Assembly (NCBI RefSeq): GCF_019578655.1
Contig: NC_063263.1
Span: 27,403,001-27,467,000, forward strand
DNA length: 64,000 nucleotides
From: Ricinus communis
Lineage: Eukaryota; Streptophyta; Magnoliopsida; Malpighiales; Euphorbiaceae
Direction of reading: 5' to 3'
The first letter of the stretch is position 1, and the number at the start of each line of letters is the position of its first letter. Positions 36,985-48,483 of the stretch are shown piece after piece. Below the pieces are notes generated by a model. The model had not been told where the DNA came from. It ran no database searches and saw only the letters and a program-made list of their open reading frames with translations. The position numbers and the translations under genes are program-made.

Positions 36985-39289
36985 TGCATAAGTTCTTTAG
37001 CAACGCTTCTCCTTTGCAATTTTTTGAATATTTCTCATTCCACATCTTGTCCGAGTGGCTAGAGTAAATTGCCGATTTCCGAGAGAAATATGAGTGATAT
37101 CTCATGAGTCTCGCCATCATGCGTTGAATTTCAGTCGCATTTCTTGACCGACAAAAGTATATTTGAGATCATCACTGTTGGGCCCCGTGAGTTCATAATA
37201 GAGTTTGGACATATGAACATAGTGGGTTTCTAGATCTTTTCTCTTCATGGAACAGCATTTTCGATCAAAATATTCTTGTTTCCGTTGTCCGAAGATTAAA
37301 TTGTAATCACCCAAAATTGTTGGTGAATATGCGCTGAGCTTGAGCAATGAACCAAGTTGAACAAATTGTATCCTTTGATACTCGGATAAATGGGAAAACC
37401 ATTCTCTTAAGGTGCCGGTAAATCTTGATGTGAATTCGGTTAGAATCGCTTGGAGATTGATCGAGGATTTATCATCCGGAGGTCAAGCCAAGCATTGAAT
37501 TCTAAGATTTTATTCCTCCATTGAGATGGTGGCACTGTATCTAGAGAAAACCAAGGACCGAGGCTGGTTTTGGAGGGAGAGAAGTTTCGGAGCGAGAGAT
37601 TCTCGATCTTCCGTTTCTTCCGCAAAGTCCGGCTCTTCGAATGTCTCGGTTCTTGTTGTGTGTTCATTAACACATGAGAACCTACAACTGGGATTCAGTC
37701 AGATACAGAGGATCTAGTTTCTTGGTCGGAAGAGTAAGAACTAGACCGTTGAAGTTCGAATCATGACAGATCTCGAATCAAACATACGACTGATGAGGCG
37801 TTGAAGAAGGAGTTGTATCTTTGAATGGCAACTGTGGCTTTGAAGGTCCTTTGTCTTTTGTAGGCTTTGAAGGTCCTTTGTCTTTTGTAGGTTGGGAGAA
37901 AGAAGATGAAGTTTTAGAAGATACCCTTTTCTTTGGCTTGGATGCTCGGGCACGAGATCTAAACTGTGGCATATTGTTTGAAGGGTATAACCGAAGACAT
38001 AAAAGGATGAGGTGTAGAAATAGGAAAATTGAGTGGAGAGGAGACAGGATGTTTTGTAGGATAAAGATCTCTCTATTTCTCCGAAATGCTCCTTGGCCTT
38101 AAGATTTCTCTATCCTTTGCAAGAATAGAGGTGATGTACGAGATGCTAGTATCTGTTGCATTTCTTGCTCAAGTTTAGACTGGATGAAAGCTTTGTATGT
38201 AGTTGCAAGGCTTCTTGTCCGAAAGAAGTAACATGAGCTTCAATAGAACTTGTTTTTCATAGACTTGTGAAAGTCTATTATCAATCTTCTTCGGACATCG
38301 GTTCGAGCAAACATTATTGGTTTGCCAATTTAAGACTTCTTCCTGCCGGTGAGAGGAGCTAAAGTACTGCGGGTTGTCGTATCTTTGCAATAAAAGGACG
38401 TGCGGTATCTTTGATTGCTCATTTTCCTTTCTTTCCAAAGGTGGAAAATCTTGAATTCATCATGAAGCAAGGAACCGCGGCTACCTCTGGAACTTTTACC
38501 GGTTCAAAGGAGCAAGAACAAACAATCGGTGGAGGAGGACAGTCAAGAGTCCTTCTTCCTTCAAGATCCGGAAGCATCTTTGTAAATAGTCATCTTCAGT
38601 CATGGGTTTGTTCTTTCCGGAGGGAGTCCGATCCAAGGACTAGCTTTCGGTCGAGAAGGAACATGGAAGGGATCAGTCGGTCATCATCCTTATCATGCCG
38701 ACGTGGACCAAGACAAGCATGTTTCCTTCTCCAAGTTTTGTTTCTTTGGATCCGGTTTCAAGATCATCAAGATCTTCTTGACAAGCACATCCGGGATCAC
38801 ACTTTGAAGGATCACAATCCCGGATAAAGTGTCCATTGATCTTAGAGACATAGACTTCCCACCCATCCGATCCGAAACTATGAATGGGAATCTTTTTCTC
38901 GTAAGTCCTCCTCAACGGTTGGATCATGGAAATAGAATGAGGAGTTGAAGAGGATGTCATGGAGGACAAATAGGAGACTTTAACAGTCTTGTCAAGTTGC
39001 TTGATAAAAATAGGATCCTACAGTCGAGAACTTTGGTGCGACTTTTCATAGTTTGTAATCCACATGTAGGATTAATTTTCCAACTCTTCACGGGCGTTCG
39101 GGAGTCTCGAACTATTGTAGGAGTGAGACCACTATCGAAAGATGAAAACTGCATCACTGCTAGAAAGGCCGGGAGTCCGTAGGTTAATGGCATGGTCTTG
39201 TAACTGTAGACTACCGGTGATGAAGAGTACCGAGATTGTGTCGAACTTGATCTGCTACCGTGATTTGTATCTGTACTTTGGGCCGAGAT

Positions 39290-39832
39290 GAGGATCTTCT
39301 AAAGACATATTAAAATTAGGAAAAACGTAAGTACTACGCCCGATTTAGAGTAGTGACAATAGAGCCAATCACAAGATGTTCATAGTTTAGATAACGAGTA
39401 TCTAACAAAGAAAGTCCGGCGATCGGAAGTCCTTGTCTTCCATGATAGGAAAGTACAAGTCCGATAGCACCAAAATGGAGATGGGTATATTTTGTTGCTT
39501 CCATTGTTGAATGAAGTGAGATGGAATTTCTAAAGTCACGCATCGCCCAAAGGTTGCGAAGAAAGAACACACCGAGAAGAGAAGATGGTATACATATTCT
39601 TTTATGTTGAGGATGGTCCGGAAATAATATGTCTCAGTTGTTCAGAGAAAGGACCGGTTCGTCGGAAGACAAGATAAGGGTTGAGAATTGGGACAAGAGA
39701 ATTTTGAATTTGAGCGGTTTCGGAATATGGGATATTTCAACTAAATTATCGATCTTATCCGTAATGTAACGTTTACATGAAGTAGGTAATGAGAGAAGAG
39801 GTTTGGACAATAGGACTTAAAGTTGTTTCCAT
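39290..39832 (-). pseudogene. Copy II movement protein remnant
   Basis: The start codon at 39832-39830 follows the leader, as in copy I. The best conserved core is at 39570-39334 in one frame, with the same YHGR-like and LLDT-like blocks as copy I. Several frame changes separate it from the start codon. Confidence 0.75.
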
Positions 39833-39977
39833 GTTTGTAGATGAGTTTCTTCTCTAAACCCTTTAGGCTCGATACGGGATGGCCGAGAGTCGCTCATGCT
39901 ATAATCCTCATGTCAAACTCAAGGAGAATATCCTTACTCAAGGCAAGAGAGTTTCTTTAAGCTAAGACCAAAGAGGC

Positions 39978-42900
39978 ATGATAAGGATGATGACCACCGA
40001 TCCCTTCCATGTTCCTTCTCAACCCAAGAAAGCTAGTCCTTGGATCGGACTCCCTCCGAAAAGAACAAACCCATGACTGAAGATGACTATTTACAAAGAT
40101 GCTTCCAGATCTTGAAGGAAGAAGGACTCTTGACTGTCCTCCTCCACCGGTTGTTTGTTCTTGCTCCTTTGAACCAAGAAAGTTCCGAGGTAGCCGCTGT
40201 TCCTTGCTTCATGATGAATTCAAGATTTTCCACCTTTGGAAAGAAAGGAAAATGAGCAATCAAAGATACCGCACGTCCTTTTATTGCAAAGATACAGTAC
40301 AACCCGCAGTACTTTAGCTCCTCTCACCGCAGAAGAAGTCTTAAATTGGCAAACCAATAATGCTGTTGCTCGAACCGATTCAAGAAGATTGATAATAGAC
40401 TTTCACAAGTCTATGAAAAACAAGTTCTATTGAAGCTCATGTTACTTCTTTCGGACAAGAAGCCTTGCAACTACATACAAAGCTTTCATCCAGTCGCCTA
40501 AACTTGAGCAAGAAATGCAATGATACTAGCATCTCGTACCACATCACCTCTATTCTTGCAAAGGATAGAGAAATCTTAAGGAAGGAGCTCGGAGAAATAG
40601 AGAGATCTTTATCCTACAAAACATCCTGTCTCCTCTCCACTCAATTTTCCTATTTCTACACCTCATCCTTTTATGTCTTCGGTTATACCCTTCAAACAAT
40701 ATGCCACAGCCAGATCGGTGCCCGAGCATCCAAGCCAAAGCAAAAGGGTATCTTCTAAAACTTCATCTTCTTTCTCCCAACCTACAAAAGACAAAGGACC
40801 TTCAAAGCCTACAAAAGACAAAGGACCTTCAAAGCCACTTGCCATTCAAAGATACAACTCCTTCTTGCCTCTAATCGTAGTCGTATGTTTCGTGATTCAG
40901 ATCCGCCAGTCAACTTCAACGGTCTAGTTCTTACTCTTCCGACCAAGAAACTAGATCCTCTCAGATTCACAAATGAATCCCAGTTGTAGGTTCTCATGTG
41001 TTAATGAACACACAACAAGAACCGGACATTACGGAAGAGCCGACTTTGCGAAGAAACTAAGATCGAGAATCTCTCGCTCAAACTTCTCTCCTCCAAAACC
41101 AGCCTCCGGTCCTTGGTTTTCTAGATATGCCACCATCTCAATGGAGGAATAAAATCTTAGAATTCAATGCTTGGCTTGACCTCCGGGATGATAAATCCTC
41201 ACCAATCTCCAAGCAGTCCTAACCGAATTCACATCAAGATTTATCGGCACCTTAAGAGAATGGTTTTCCCATTTATCCGAGTATCAAAGGATACAATTTG
41301 TTCAACTTGGTTCTGTTGCTCAAGCTCAGCGCATATTCACCAACAATTTTGGGTGATTACAATTTAATCTTCGGACAACGGAAACAAGAATATTTTGATC
41401 GAAATGCCGCCCATGAAGAGAAAAGATCTAGAAACCCACTATGTTCATATGTCCAAACTCTATTATGAACTCACGGGCCCAATGTTGATGATCTCAAATA
41501 TACTTTGTCACCGCCAAGAAATGCGACTGAAATTCAACGCATGATGACAGAGACTCATGAGATATCACTCATATTTCTCTCGGAAATCCGGCAATTTACT
41601 CTAGCCACTCGGACAAGATGTGAATAGCGAAATATTCAAAAAATTGCAAAGGAGAAGCGTTGCTAAAGAACTTATGCACAGGACTATCTTCGGATCAAAT
41701 GCAAAGAGAAACACTGTGATCGCAGATCAAAAGAAAAGACATTTTCTTCTTATTCCAAGGAATCCTCTCATTACAAGCGGAAAAGGGAAGAAAGATACGT
41801 TCGGAAAAGTCAACAAACAAGCGAATCGACGGCATACATCCGTGGCCAAAGAGGACACTATGCAAAGAAATGTCCTAACAAGCCGAAACAAACTGTTGCT
41901 CTTCTTCATCAATTGAAAGATTCATGTCCGGAAGACCTATCCGACCATGATCTTGAATCACTTTTCGGAAGAAGAAATGGCTTCTTCCCAAACACTTTTG
42001 CCTTTCCTTGCTCGATTCGATTCGGATGAAGATTCTTCCGATGAAGAAACTCCAATTTTAACTATAGGACCTACACTCCAAGTTAAAATTGAACCTCCAT
42101 ACCCATGATTCGGACTCTGAAAATTTTCACCGGTTATCTCCTTTACCATCACCGAAACCATCCTTGCAGATATAGCCTATCGCATTCCCGATGAACCACA
42201 TCCCTACATAATACCTACACGATGCAGTCCAACTCTTCTTCCTCAATACTATCTATTCCTAGTTTCCGAAACATAGGAAGTCCATCTTCCGAATCTCCGT
42301 AAATCACCACAAGAGCGCTCATCCTACACCCCCGGTTTCTATTCACATCCTTCCCGCAAATATGACAGCCCGTTCACATCGCACTATTGGATACCGGTTC
42401 TCATTGTACCATGTTGAATCCAGATGCTCCATTTGGCCTCAGCTTGGAGAAAGAAAATTTATCATTTCACTACGGTGACGGTAAAGATTCCAAACTACGA
42501 TGGTCTCAAAAATAAAGTTGGAATACGTTCTTCCCAGATCGCATCGTATGGATCTATGTCATTGGATCTTACTTATTTGGTAGAGATCTTCTTGTTGGGT
42601 TCGACACCTATCATGCCGGAGAAACTTCAAATTTTACAACAGGACTTAAGTATAAGCTCGGTTTCAACCTTATACTCAAAGTCCCAATCAATTCTCCATA
42701 ACAGAGGTCCCATCCGATTTTGCACATTTAAAAGAATTATTTGTGCTATGTCGCCTCGACTCCACTTGAGTTTCCATCATCCCTCTCCTCCGACAGAATC
42801 CAAATTTCTTCATTACCCTTCCTTTCAAGCTAAATGAAGATAATCCAACCAAAGCTACTATCCTGGAATGTCTCCTTCCGACTTAGCTTTGGCAAGACAA

Positions 42901-43815
42901 GAATGTCAAGAACGCTTCAACAAGGTTTAATTGAACCAACCCAGTCTCCTTGGGCATGTCAAGCATTCTATGTGGAAAACGGTGAAAGTTAAGAGGAAAG
43001 AAAAGGCTTGTGATTGACTATGTCTTTAAATCATTTCACGGGATGATAAGTTTCCAATTCAAAATCTCTTCCTACTAGTTCGCCTCGCGAGCGACTCTCT
43101 CAAAGTTTGACTTAAAGTCGGTTCTCGCGCTTAGGTATTCACCCTAATGATGATAAGACCGTCAGATTCCGTAATGCTATAATATCAAGGATCATTATGC
43201 TCCTTTGGCCTTAAAACCGGCCTCCCTTCTATTTTCAAAGGGCAACGATCCCATCTGAGCCACTTGGATACTGTATCATCTACATAGATGATATTCTCCT
43301 CTTTCTAAATCTGTCAAGAACATGAAGAACTTCTTCGTTTTCACAACTTGGTTCATTCCTATGGTATAATGCTCTCAAAGGAAATCATACATCGGGCAAT
43401 CCGAAATGGATTTTCTTGGCCCGAAATTAAAGAATGGGCAATATGAAGCGTGCCTCATTTGGCCCAAGAATTGAGGCATTTTCCACGTAGAATTTAATGT
43501 GCCAAGTTCAATAATTTCGGGCATAATCAACTACATTGAGACTTTATTCCAAAGGCAGCCCATACAAAGGTTCTAACCGCTCAATCAAGAAGGATACAGC
43601 CCATGGGCCCAAGCCCATACTCAAGCAAGTAAACTATTAAAACAATTGGCCCAAAAGACTCGCCACTCTCAATCCCTCACGATGATGCACAGCTGATTCG
43701 CAACCGATGCCAGTGACCTTGCTTGGGGTGCCTCCTCTCCGCAAGAACAAAACAAGAAGGAATCATTATGCAAGTATGTATCGTGACAATTTAAAGACAA
43801 AGTGAGCTTCACTAT
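39978..43815 (+). pseudogene. Endogenous pararetrovirus copy III, lacking leader and movement protein
   Basis: It begins within the polyprotein, at the point matching 29985 of copy I, directly after inverted leader of copy II. Coat protein parts extend to about 41900, and the D-T-G-like protease segment is near 42400. RT pieces lie at 42700-43300, including a Y-I-D-D word at 43277-43292, and RNase H pieces run to the N gap. Frames break every 50-300 bp. Against copies I and II it shows many 1-4 base losses. Confidence 0.85.
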
Positions 43816-44315
43816 NNNNNNNNNNNNNNNNNNNNNNNNNNNNNNNNNNNNNNNNNNNNNNNNNNNNNNNNNNNNNNNNNNNNNNNNNNNNNNNNNNNNN
43901 NNNNNNNNNNNNNNNNNNNNNNNNNNNNNNNNNNNNNNNNNNNNNNNNNNNNNNNNNNNNNNNNNNNNNNNNNNNNNNNNNNNNNNNNNNNNNNNNNNNN
44001 NNNNNNNNNNNNNNNNNNNNNNNNNNNNNNNNNNNNNNNNNNNNNNNNNNNNNNNNNNNNNNNNNNNNNNNNNNNNNNNNNNNNNNNNNNNNNNNNNNNN
44101 NNNNNNNNNNNNNNNNNNNNNNNNNNNNNNNNNNNNNNNNNNNNNNNNNNNNNNNNNNNNNNNNNNNNNNNNNNNNNNNNNNNNNNNNNNNNNNNNNNNN
44201 NNNNNNNNNNNNNNNNNNNNNNNNNNNNNNNNNNNNNNNNNNNNNNNNNNNNNNNNNNNNNNNNNNNNNNNNNNNNNNNNNNNNNNNNNNNNNNNNNNNN
44301 NNNNNNNNNNNNNNN
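43816..44315. other. Assembly gap of 500 N
   Basis: There are exactly 500 unknown bases between copies III (+) and IV (-). The round length suggests a placeholder rather than a measured size. Any ORF spanning it is meaningless. Confidence 0.98.
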
Positions 44316-46183
44316 AGAAAACATGAGCTTCAATGAACTTGTTTTCATAGACTTGTGAAAGTCTATTATCAATCTTCTTGAATCGGTTACGAACATGACA
44401 TTATTGGTTTGCCAATTTAAGACTTCTTCCTGCAGTTGAGAGAGGAGCTAAGGTACTGCAGTTGTCTGTATCTTTTGCAATAAAAGGACGTGCGGTATCT
44501 TTGATTGCTCATTTTCCTTTCTTTCCAAAGGTGGAAAATCTTGAATTCATCATGAAGCAAGGAACCGCGGCTACCTCTGGAACTTTCTTGGTTCGAAGGA
44601 GCAGAACAAGCGGTGGTGGAGGAGGACAGTCAAGAGTCCTTCTTCCTTCAAGATCCGGAAGCATCTTTGTAAATAGTCATCTTCAGTCATGGGTTTGTTC
44701 TTTTAGGAGGTCGGATCCAAGGACTAGCTTTCTTGGGTTGAGAAGGAGCATGGAAGGGATAAGGTTGATCATCATCCTTATCATGCTTGGCGATGGGTCG
44801 GTCTAAAGCATGTTTCCTTCTCCAAGTTTTGTTTCTTTTGGGTCCGGTTTCAAGATCATCAAGATCTTCTTGACAAGCACATCCGGGATCACACTTTGAA
44901 AGATCCTGATCCAGGATAAAGTGTCCATTGATCTTAGAGACATAGACTTCCCACCCATCGATCCGAAACTATGAATGGGAATCTTTTCTCGTAAGTTCTC
45001 TCACTGGTTGGATCATGGAAATAGAATGAGGAGTTGAAGAGGATGTCATTTGTGGAGGACAAATAGGAGACTTTAACAGTCTTGTCAAGTTGCTTGATAA
45101 AAATAGGATCCTGTTTTTGTATACGGTGAGAGCTTTAGTGCGACTTTTCATAGTTTATGTCCACAAGGAAGGGATTAACTTTTCCAACTCTTCACGGGGC
45201 GGTTATGCGGGAGTCCGAACTATTGTAGGAGTGAGACCACTATCGTGAAGATGGCGCATCCAGATTAGAGGCCGAGTGCTGTGGGTTAATGGCATGGTCT
45301 TGTAACACCTTGTAGACTAGGCGGTGGTGAAAATAGGCGAGATTGTGTCCAACTTGATCTGCCTTTGATTTGTACCACATACTTTCAGGGCTTGACCGAG
45401 ATGAGGATCTTCTAGAGACATATTAAAATTAGGAAAAAAGCGTAAGTACTCGCTTCACATTAAGAGTGGTGACAATAGAGCCAATCCGCGGCATGTTCAT
45501 AGTTTAGATGAGTGTCAACAAAGAGAATCGCGTTGTTGGAAGTCCTTGTCTTCCATGATAGGAAAGTACAAGTCCAGTGGCACCAAAATGGAGATGGGTA
45601 TATTTTTGTTGTTTCCATTGTTGAATGAAGTGAGATGGAATTTCTAAAGTCACGTCTTTCGTTGGTTGGAGAGAAGAAAAGAACACACCGAGAAGAGAAG
45701 ATGTTGTACATATTCTTTTATGTTGACGGATGGTCTAGAAATAATATGTCTCGGTTATCAGAAAAAGGCGGTTGCGTCGGAGAGGCGACATAAGGGTTGA
45801 GAATTGGGACAAGAGAATTTTGAATTGGCGGTTTGGAATATGGGATATTTCAACTAAATTATCGATCTTATCTGTAATGTCTGTTTACATGAAGTAGGTA
45901 ATGAGAGAGAAGAGGTTTGGACAATAGGATTTGAAGTTGTTTCCATGTTTGTAGATGAGTTTCTTCTTCTCTAAACCCTTGAGGCTCGATACGGGATGGC
46001 CAGGAAACATTCGTATTTACAATCCTCATGCTGTAAACTCAAGGAGAATATCCTTACTCAAGGCAAGAGAGTTTCTTTAAGCTAAGACCAAAGAGGCACC
46101 TCGCCATGGGGGTCTTCCTTCTTGAAACTCGAATAGCCAGGGAGTTAGTCAGTTAGCCCTTTTGGATTATATGACGGATCATT
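44316..46183 (-). pseudogene. Endogenous pararetrovirus copy IV, 5' part only
   Basis: On the minus strand it has leader 46183-45947 (primer-site remnant near 45988), a movement protein start at 45946 with conserved core at 45711-45410, and then the N-terminal part of the next region down to the gap. It matches copy II 39977-38230. Frames are broken in each part. Its outer end joins LTR D near 46184. Confidence 0.8.
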
Positions 46184-46880
46184 ACATAGTAAAGAAATCC
46201 CAATGGATTTAATCAATCTGAATAATCATGTTCATTATCAAAATACACAAGAATTCAATTACAACAATGAGTAAAGGTAGAGAAAACCCGATTACACCCT
46301 TGGATGAGAGTAAACAGCCCCAATTCCTCTTACTCGAATTGGATCGATTCTTGTTCCTCTTGCTCAATTTGAAAACCAATCAATGAACCTCGCCCAATCT
46401 TCAATCCTTGAAGGGAATCCGATTGAAACCTTGATCCAAGTCTCCTTTTCCCTTGATTTCAGCTCAGAAAACCCTTAGGGAGAGAAAAGTTAGGGTTTGG
46501 GACGTTCTCCCCCGCTCTCCTTTCTTTCTTCCTCTCTTCTTTCTTTTAACTAATTTCCCCTGTCGCCGCCAACACGTCTGTGTTCCTGGCCGTGTTGGGA
46601 ACACGGTTTGGTGTTCCTGGCCGTGTTACTCTCTGTGGCCATGCTCCATAAGATCTACTTCTTCTTTAATGTCCAACACGGCCATGTTCAGCTTCCTCAT
46701 GCTCGTACTTAGCTTGTTTCGGCAGCTTGGATGTCCAATTATGCTCCAATTCTTTCCTTTATCATCCTTTGACTTCTTTTGGACCTAATGCACACAAACA
46801 GACGCATAGGGTGAGTGTTGGGACCAATTCACATCCAAATGTCTATAAAATCAATCTTAAAAATCTCATTTAGATCTGTG

Positions 46881-48483
46881 CCCTACTGTGAACGTGTTCA
46901 TCTTAATTTGATTTTCTTCAATTAGAACACGGTCCGTGTTAATAAACACGGTCTTGAAGACTTGCGATCCTTGGCACTTTCTCACTCTTTCTCACCTGCA
47001 CAACCAATAAGTCCTCAACTTATACACGCAACATAAATAAAACTTACAAAAAACAAACTGTAAAATCTAATCAAACTAAGTTCACAATAAAGGGTAAATT
47101 ATTAAAATTGAAAAATAGAATTTGGGGTGCCTCCTAAAAGCGCTTCTTTTTGATGTGATGAGTGTTCTTAGCTGGACTCATGGTGAAAAGCAAACGGTGG
47201 GGATTGACGACCATCCATCCTTCTTCCAAGAAAATGGCTTTAAGTATCCAGCTAAGGATAATCATCGACTTCTCTTCCCGGATCCATCAACAGCTAGTAT
47301 GATAGGAAAAACTCGGTCCTCGTATAATTGAACATAGTCAAGATGCTCTAGGGGCTCTTGCAATTTGAAAGCTGGAGTTTCAACAATTGGAAGGATCGAT
47401 GGTTGGGCAATTTCTTCAGGAGTGTCGATGGTTTTCTTCAGTCCCTGGCTTGGTTCACTTGCTAGAAGAAACTCATGCTCATCTTCCATCATCGAAGGGA
47501 CTTGTGGAAAATCTACCAATAATTCCTCTAACTGCAACTCAGCATCATCAACTGTACATTCCTGTTGATAGTCTTTCAGAGGAATTATGTTCGCCTCTTC
47601 CTTTTCTAGTTCCATCTCATGTTCAAGAAATTGTCCTGCACAGAAGCATCATCGTCAAACATAGTAGATAAAACAGAAAAATCCTCACCTGAAAGCAAAA
47701 TGATGGCGCTCAAATGCTCCTCGGATTCAGTAGCGTTTGATGGAGTTCCCAATTGCTCTTGTTGTGTGAAGATTAAGCCTACTTGATGCTCTATGTTGTT
47801 AATCGAGGCTTGTTGATCTTCAAGTATCCTCTCTATTTGTTGGAATCTATCCTCCAGACTTGCAATAAACCTTGTCATCAGCTCCTCTGACACTAACTCT
47901 TCACCTTGAGTTGATGGTGCAAGATTAGGCTGTTGAAATTCTGGTGGTTCTTGGCCATCTAAGCTCCATCCAAATGGTGAATGAATGCTCAACTCTTGAT
48001 TGTAGGTGCTTCCATACGAGTCATTTGGCCAACTTCCCGTATAATTCACCTGTTCATAGTTATAAGAACAATGCGCAACATCACTATATAATGGACAATC
48101 ATTACTCAAATGTAAACCACAACAAAATTCACAAAAAACTTGAGATGAAAGGATAAGAGTGGAGAGTTGATCGGTAGCCCTGCAAAACGATTCCACTCGA
48201 GCTTCTAAAGATGCATGGGTATCCCAATTTTTAGCACTCTCTTGGTTCCTAATCTCATTTTCCAATGCGTCATACAAAGAGTTTGAGTTTAGCATTGAAC
48301 CTCCTTATCATTCACTAACTGAATCATAAACTTAAACTAAATAAATATGTACAAATAAAATAAAATAAATAAACAAATAAAAATAAAAGTCATAAAATAA
48401 TAAGAAAAAAAATTGGCTAAATTAACAAATAGCAAATTTCACTCTAGTTTTCAAACAATTCCCCGTAAACGGTGACAAAAACT
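46881..48483 (-). mobile_element. Element B internal region, 5' part
   Basis: It contains the degraded primer binding site at 48460-48477 (tccccgtaaacggtgaca on the plus strand, 14 of 18 bases matching the tRNA-Asp type), the gag-like remnant 48295-47262, and a short basic peptide, MSPAKNTHHIKKKRF, at about 47180-47136. At the low-coordinate end, 46881-47050, it holds an aacacgg-rich piece and a cacagtag word that normally lies near the 3' internal end, so most of the internal region is deleted. Confidence 0.7.
47262..48295 (-). pseudogene. Element B gag-like remnant fused to pre-RT segment
   Basis: The open stretch 48295-47606 (229 codons) begins MLNSNSLYDALENEIRN and has a Cys-rich block, CEFCCGLHLSNDCP, like the Athila gag zinc knuckle. 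It also has a coiled-coil-like segment (RFQQIERILEDQQAS) and a SAIILLSGE block that corresponds to the 'NAITLRSGE' of element A. It then changes frame into 47615-47262, which is acidic and ends with EHLDYVQLYEDRVFPIIL, resembling the segment just upstream of RT in Athila pol. RT itself is absent. The protein therefore looks like gag joined to the first part of pol after an internal deletion. The same arrangement is in element E. Confidence 0.7.

Larger units (their letters stand above)
33642..39977 (-). pseudogene. Endogenous pararetrovirus copy II, nearly full length but broken
   Basis: On the minus strand: leader 39977-39833 with a primer-site remnant near 39869, movement protein from 39832, coat protein region about 38500-36700 with zinc knuckle at 36832-36780, and protease near 36280-36240. 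RT follows at 36122-35340, RNase H to about 34400, and a Ser/Pro/Asp-rich C-terminal stretch at 33965-33642. The order and content match a single-polyprotein caulimovirid genome of roughly 7 kb. Frames break repeatedly, often at short GC-rich sites that differ between copies. The longest open parts are 35412-36122 (RT) and 33642-33965. Confidence 0.85.
28497..46183. mobile_element. Array of four endogenous pararetrovirus (Caulimoviridae) copies, alternating orientation
   Basis: The order is copy I (+, 28497-32797), an inverted leader/promoter block (32798-33641), copy II (-, 33642-39977), copy III (+, 39978-43815), an N gap, and copy IV (-, 44316-46183). The gene order movement protein, coat protein, protease, RT, RNase H, together with a tRNA-Met-like primer site, is caulimovirid. 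A single long polyprotein with the movement protein first suggests a petuvirus- or florendovirus-like lineage (inference). All copies are degraded, and no intact ORF spans more than one domain. Confidence 0.85.
27872..46880 (-). repeat. LTR D (B family), interrupted by the pararetrovirus array
   Basis: The two parts, 27872-28496 and about 46184-46880, together match the B LTR. About 58 bp of LTR (actgaaggcaagaag... to ...aagccaa) is missing at the virus junction. The outer right end stops at gatctgtg, about 16 bp short of the usual acgcacatca end, and joins element B internal sequence. No target-site duplication pairs with its left flank, actct. It may be a solo LTR or the end of a deleted element. 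Confidence 0.75.

Noticed and set aside
37821..38102. ORFs with repeated KDKGPSKP-like or its reverse-frame units in virus copies I-III
   Set aside because: A 24-bp unit is duplicated within the viral polyprotein (also 30808 and 40790). The plus-strand ORF at 37821 is a shadow of the minus-strand copy II. The duplication itself is common to the copies and not a separate gene.
43802..44396. Open stretches of 174 and 194 codons crossing the N gap
   Set aside because: They exist only because N bases do not make stop codons.
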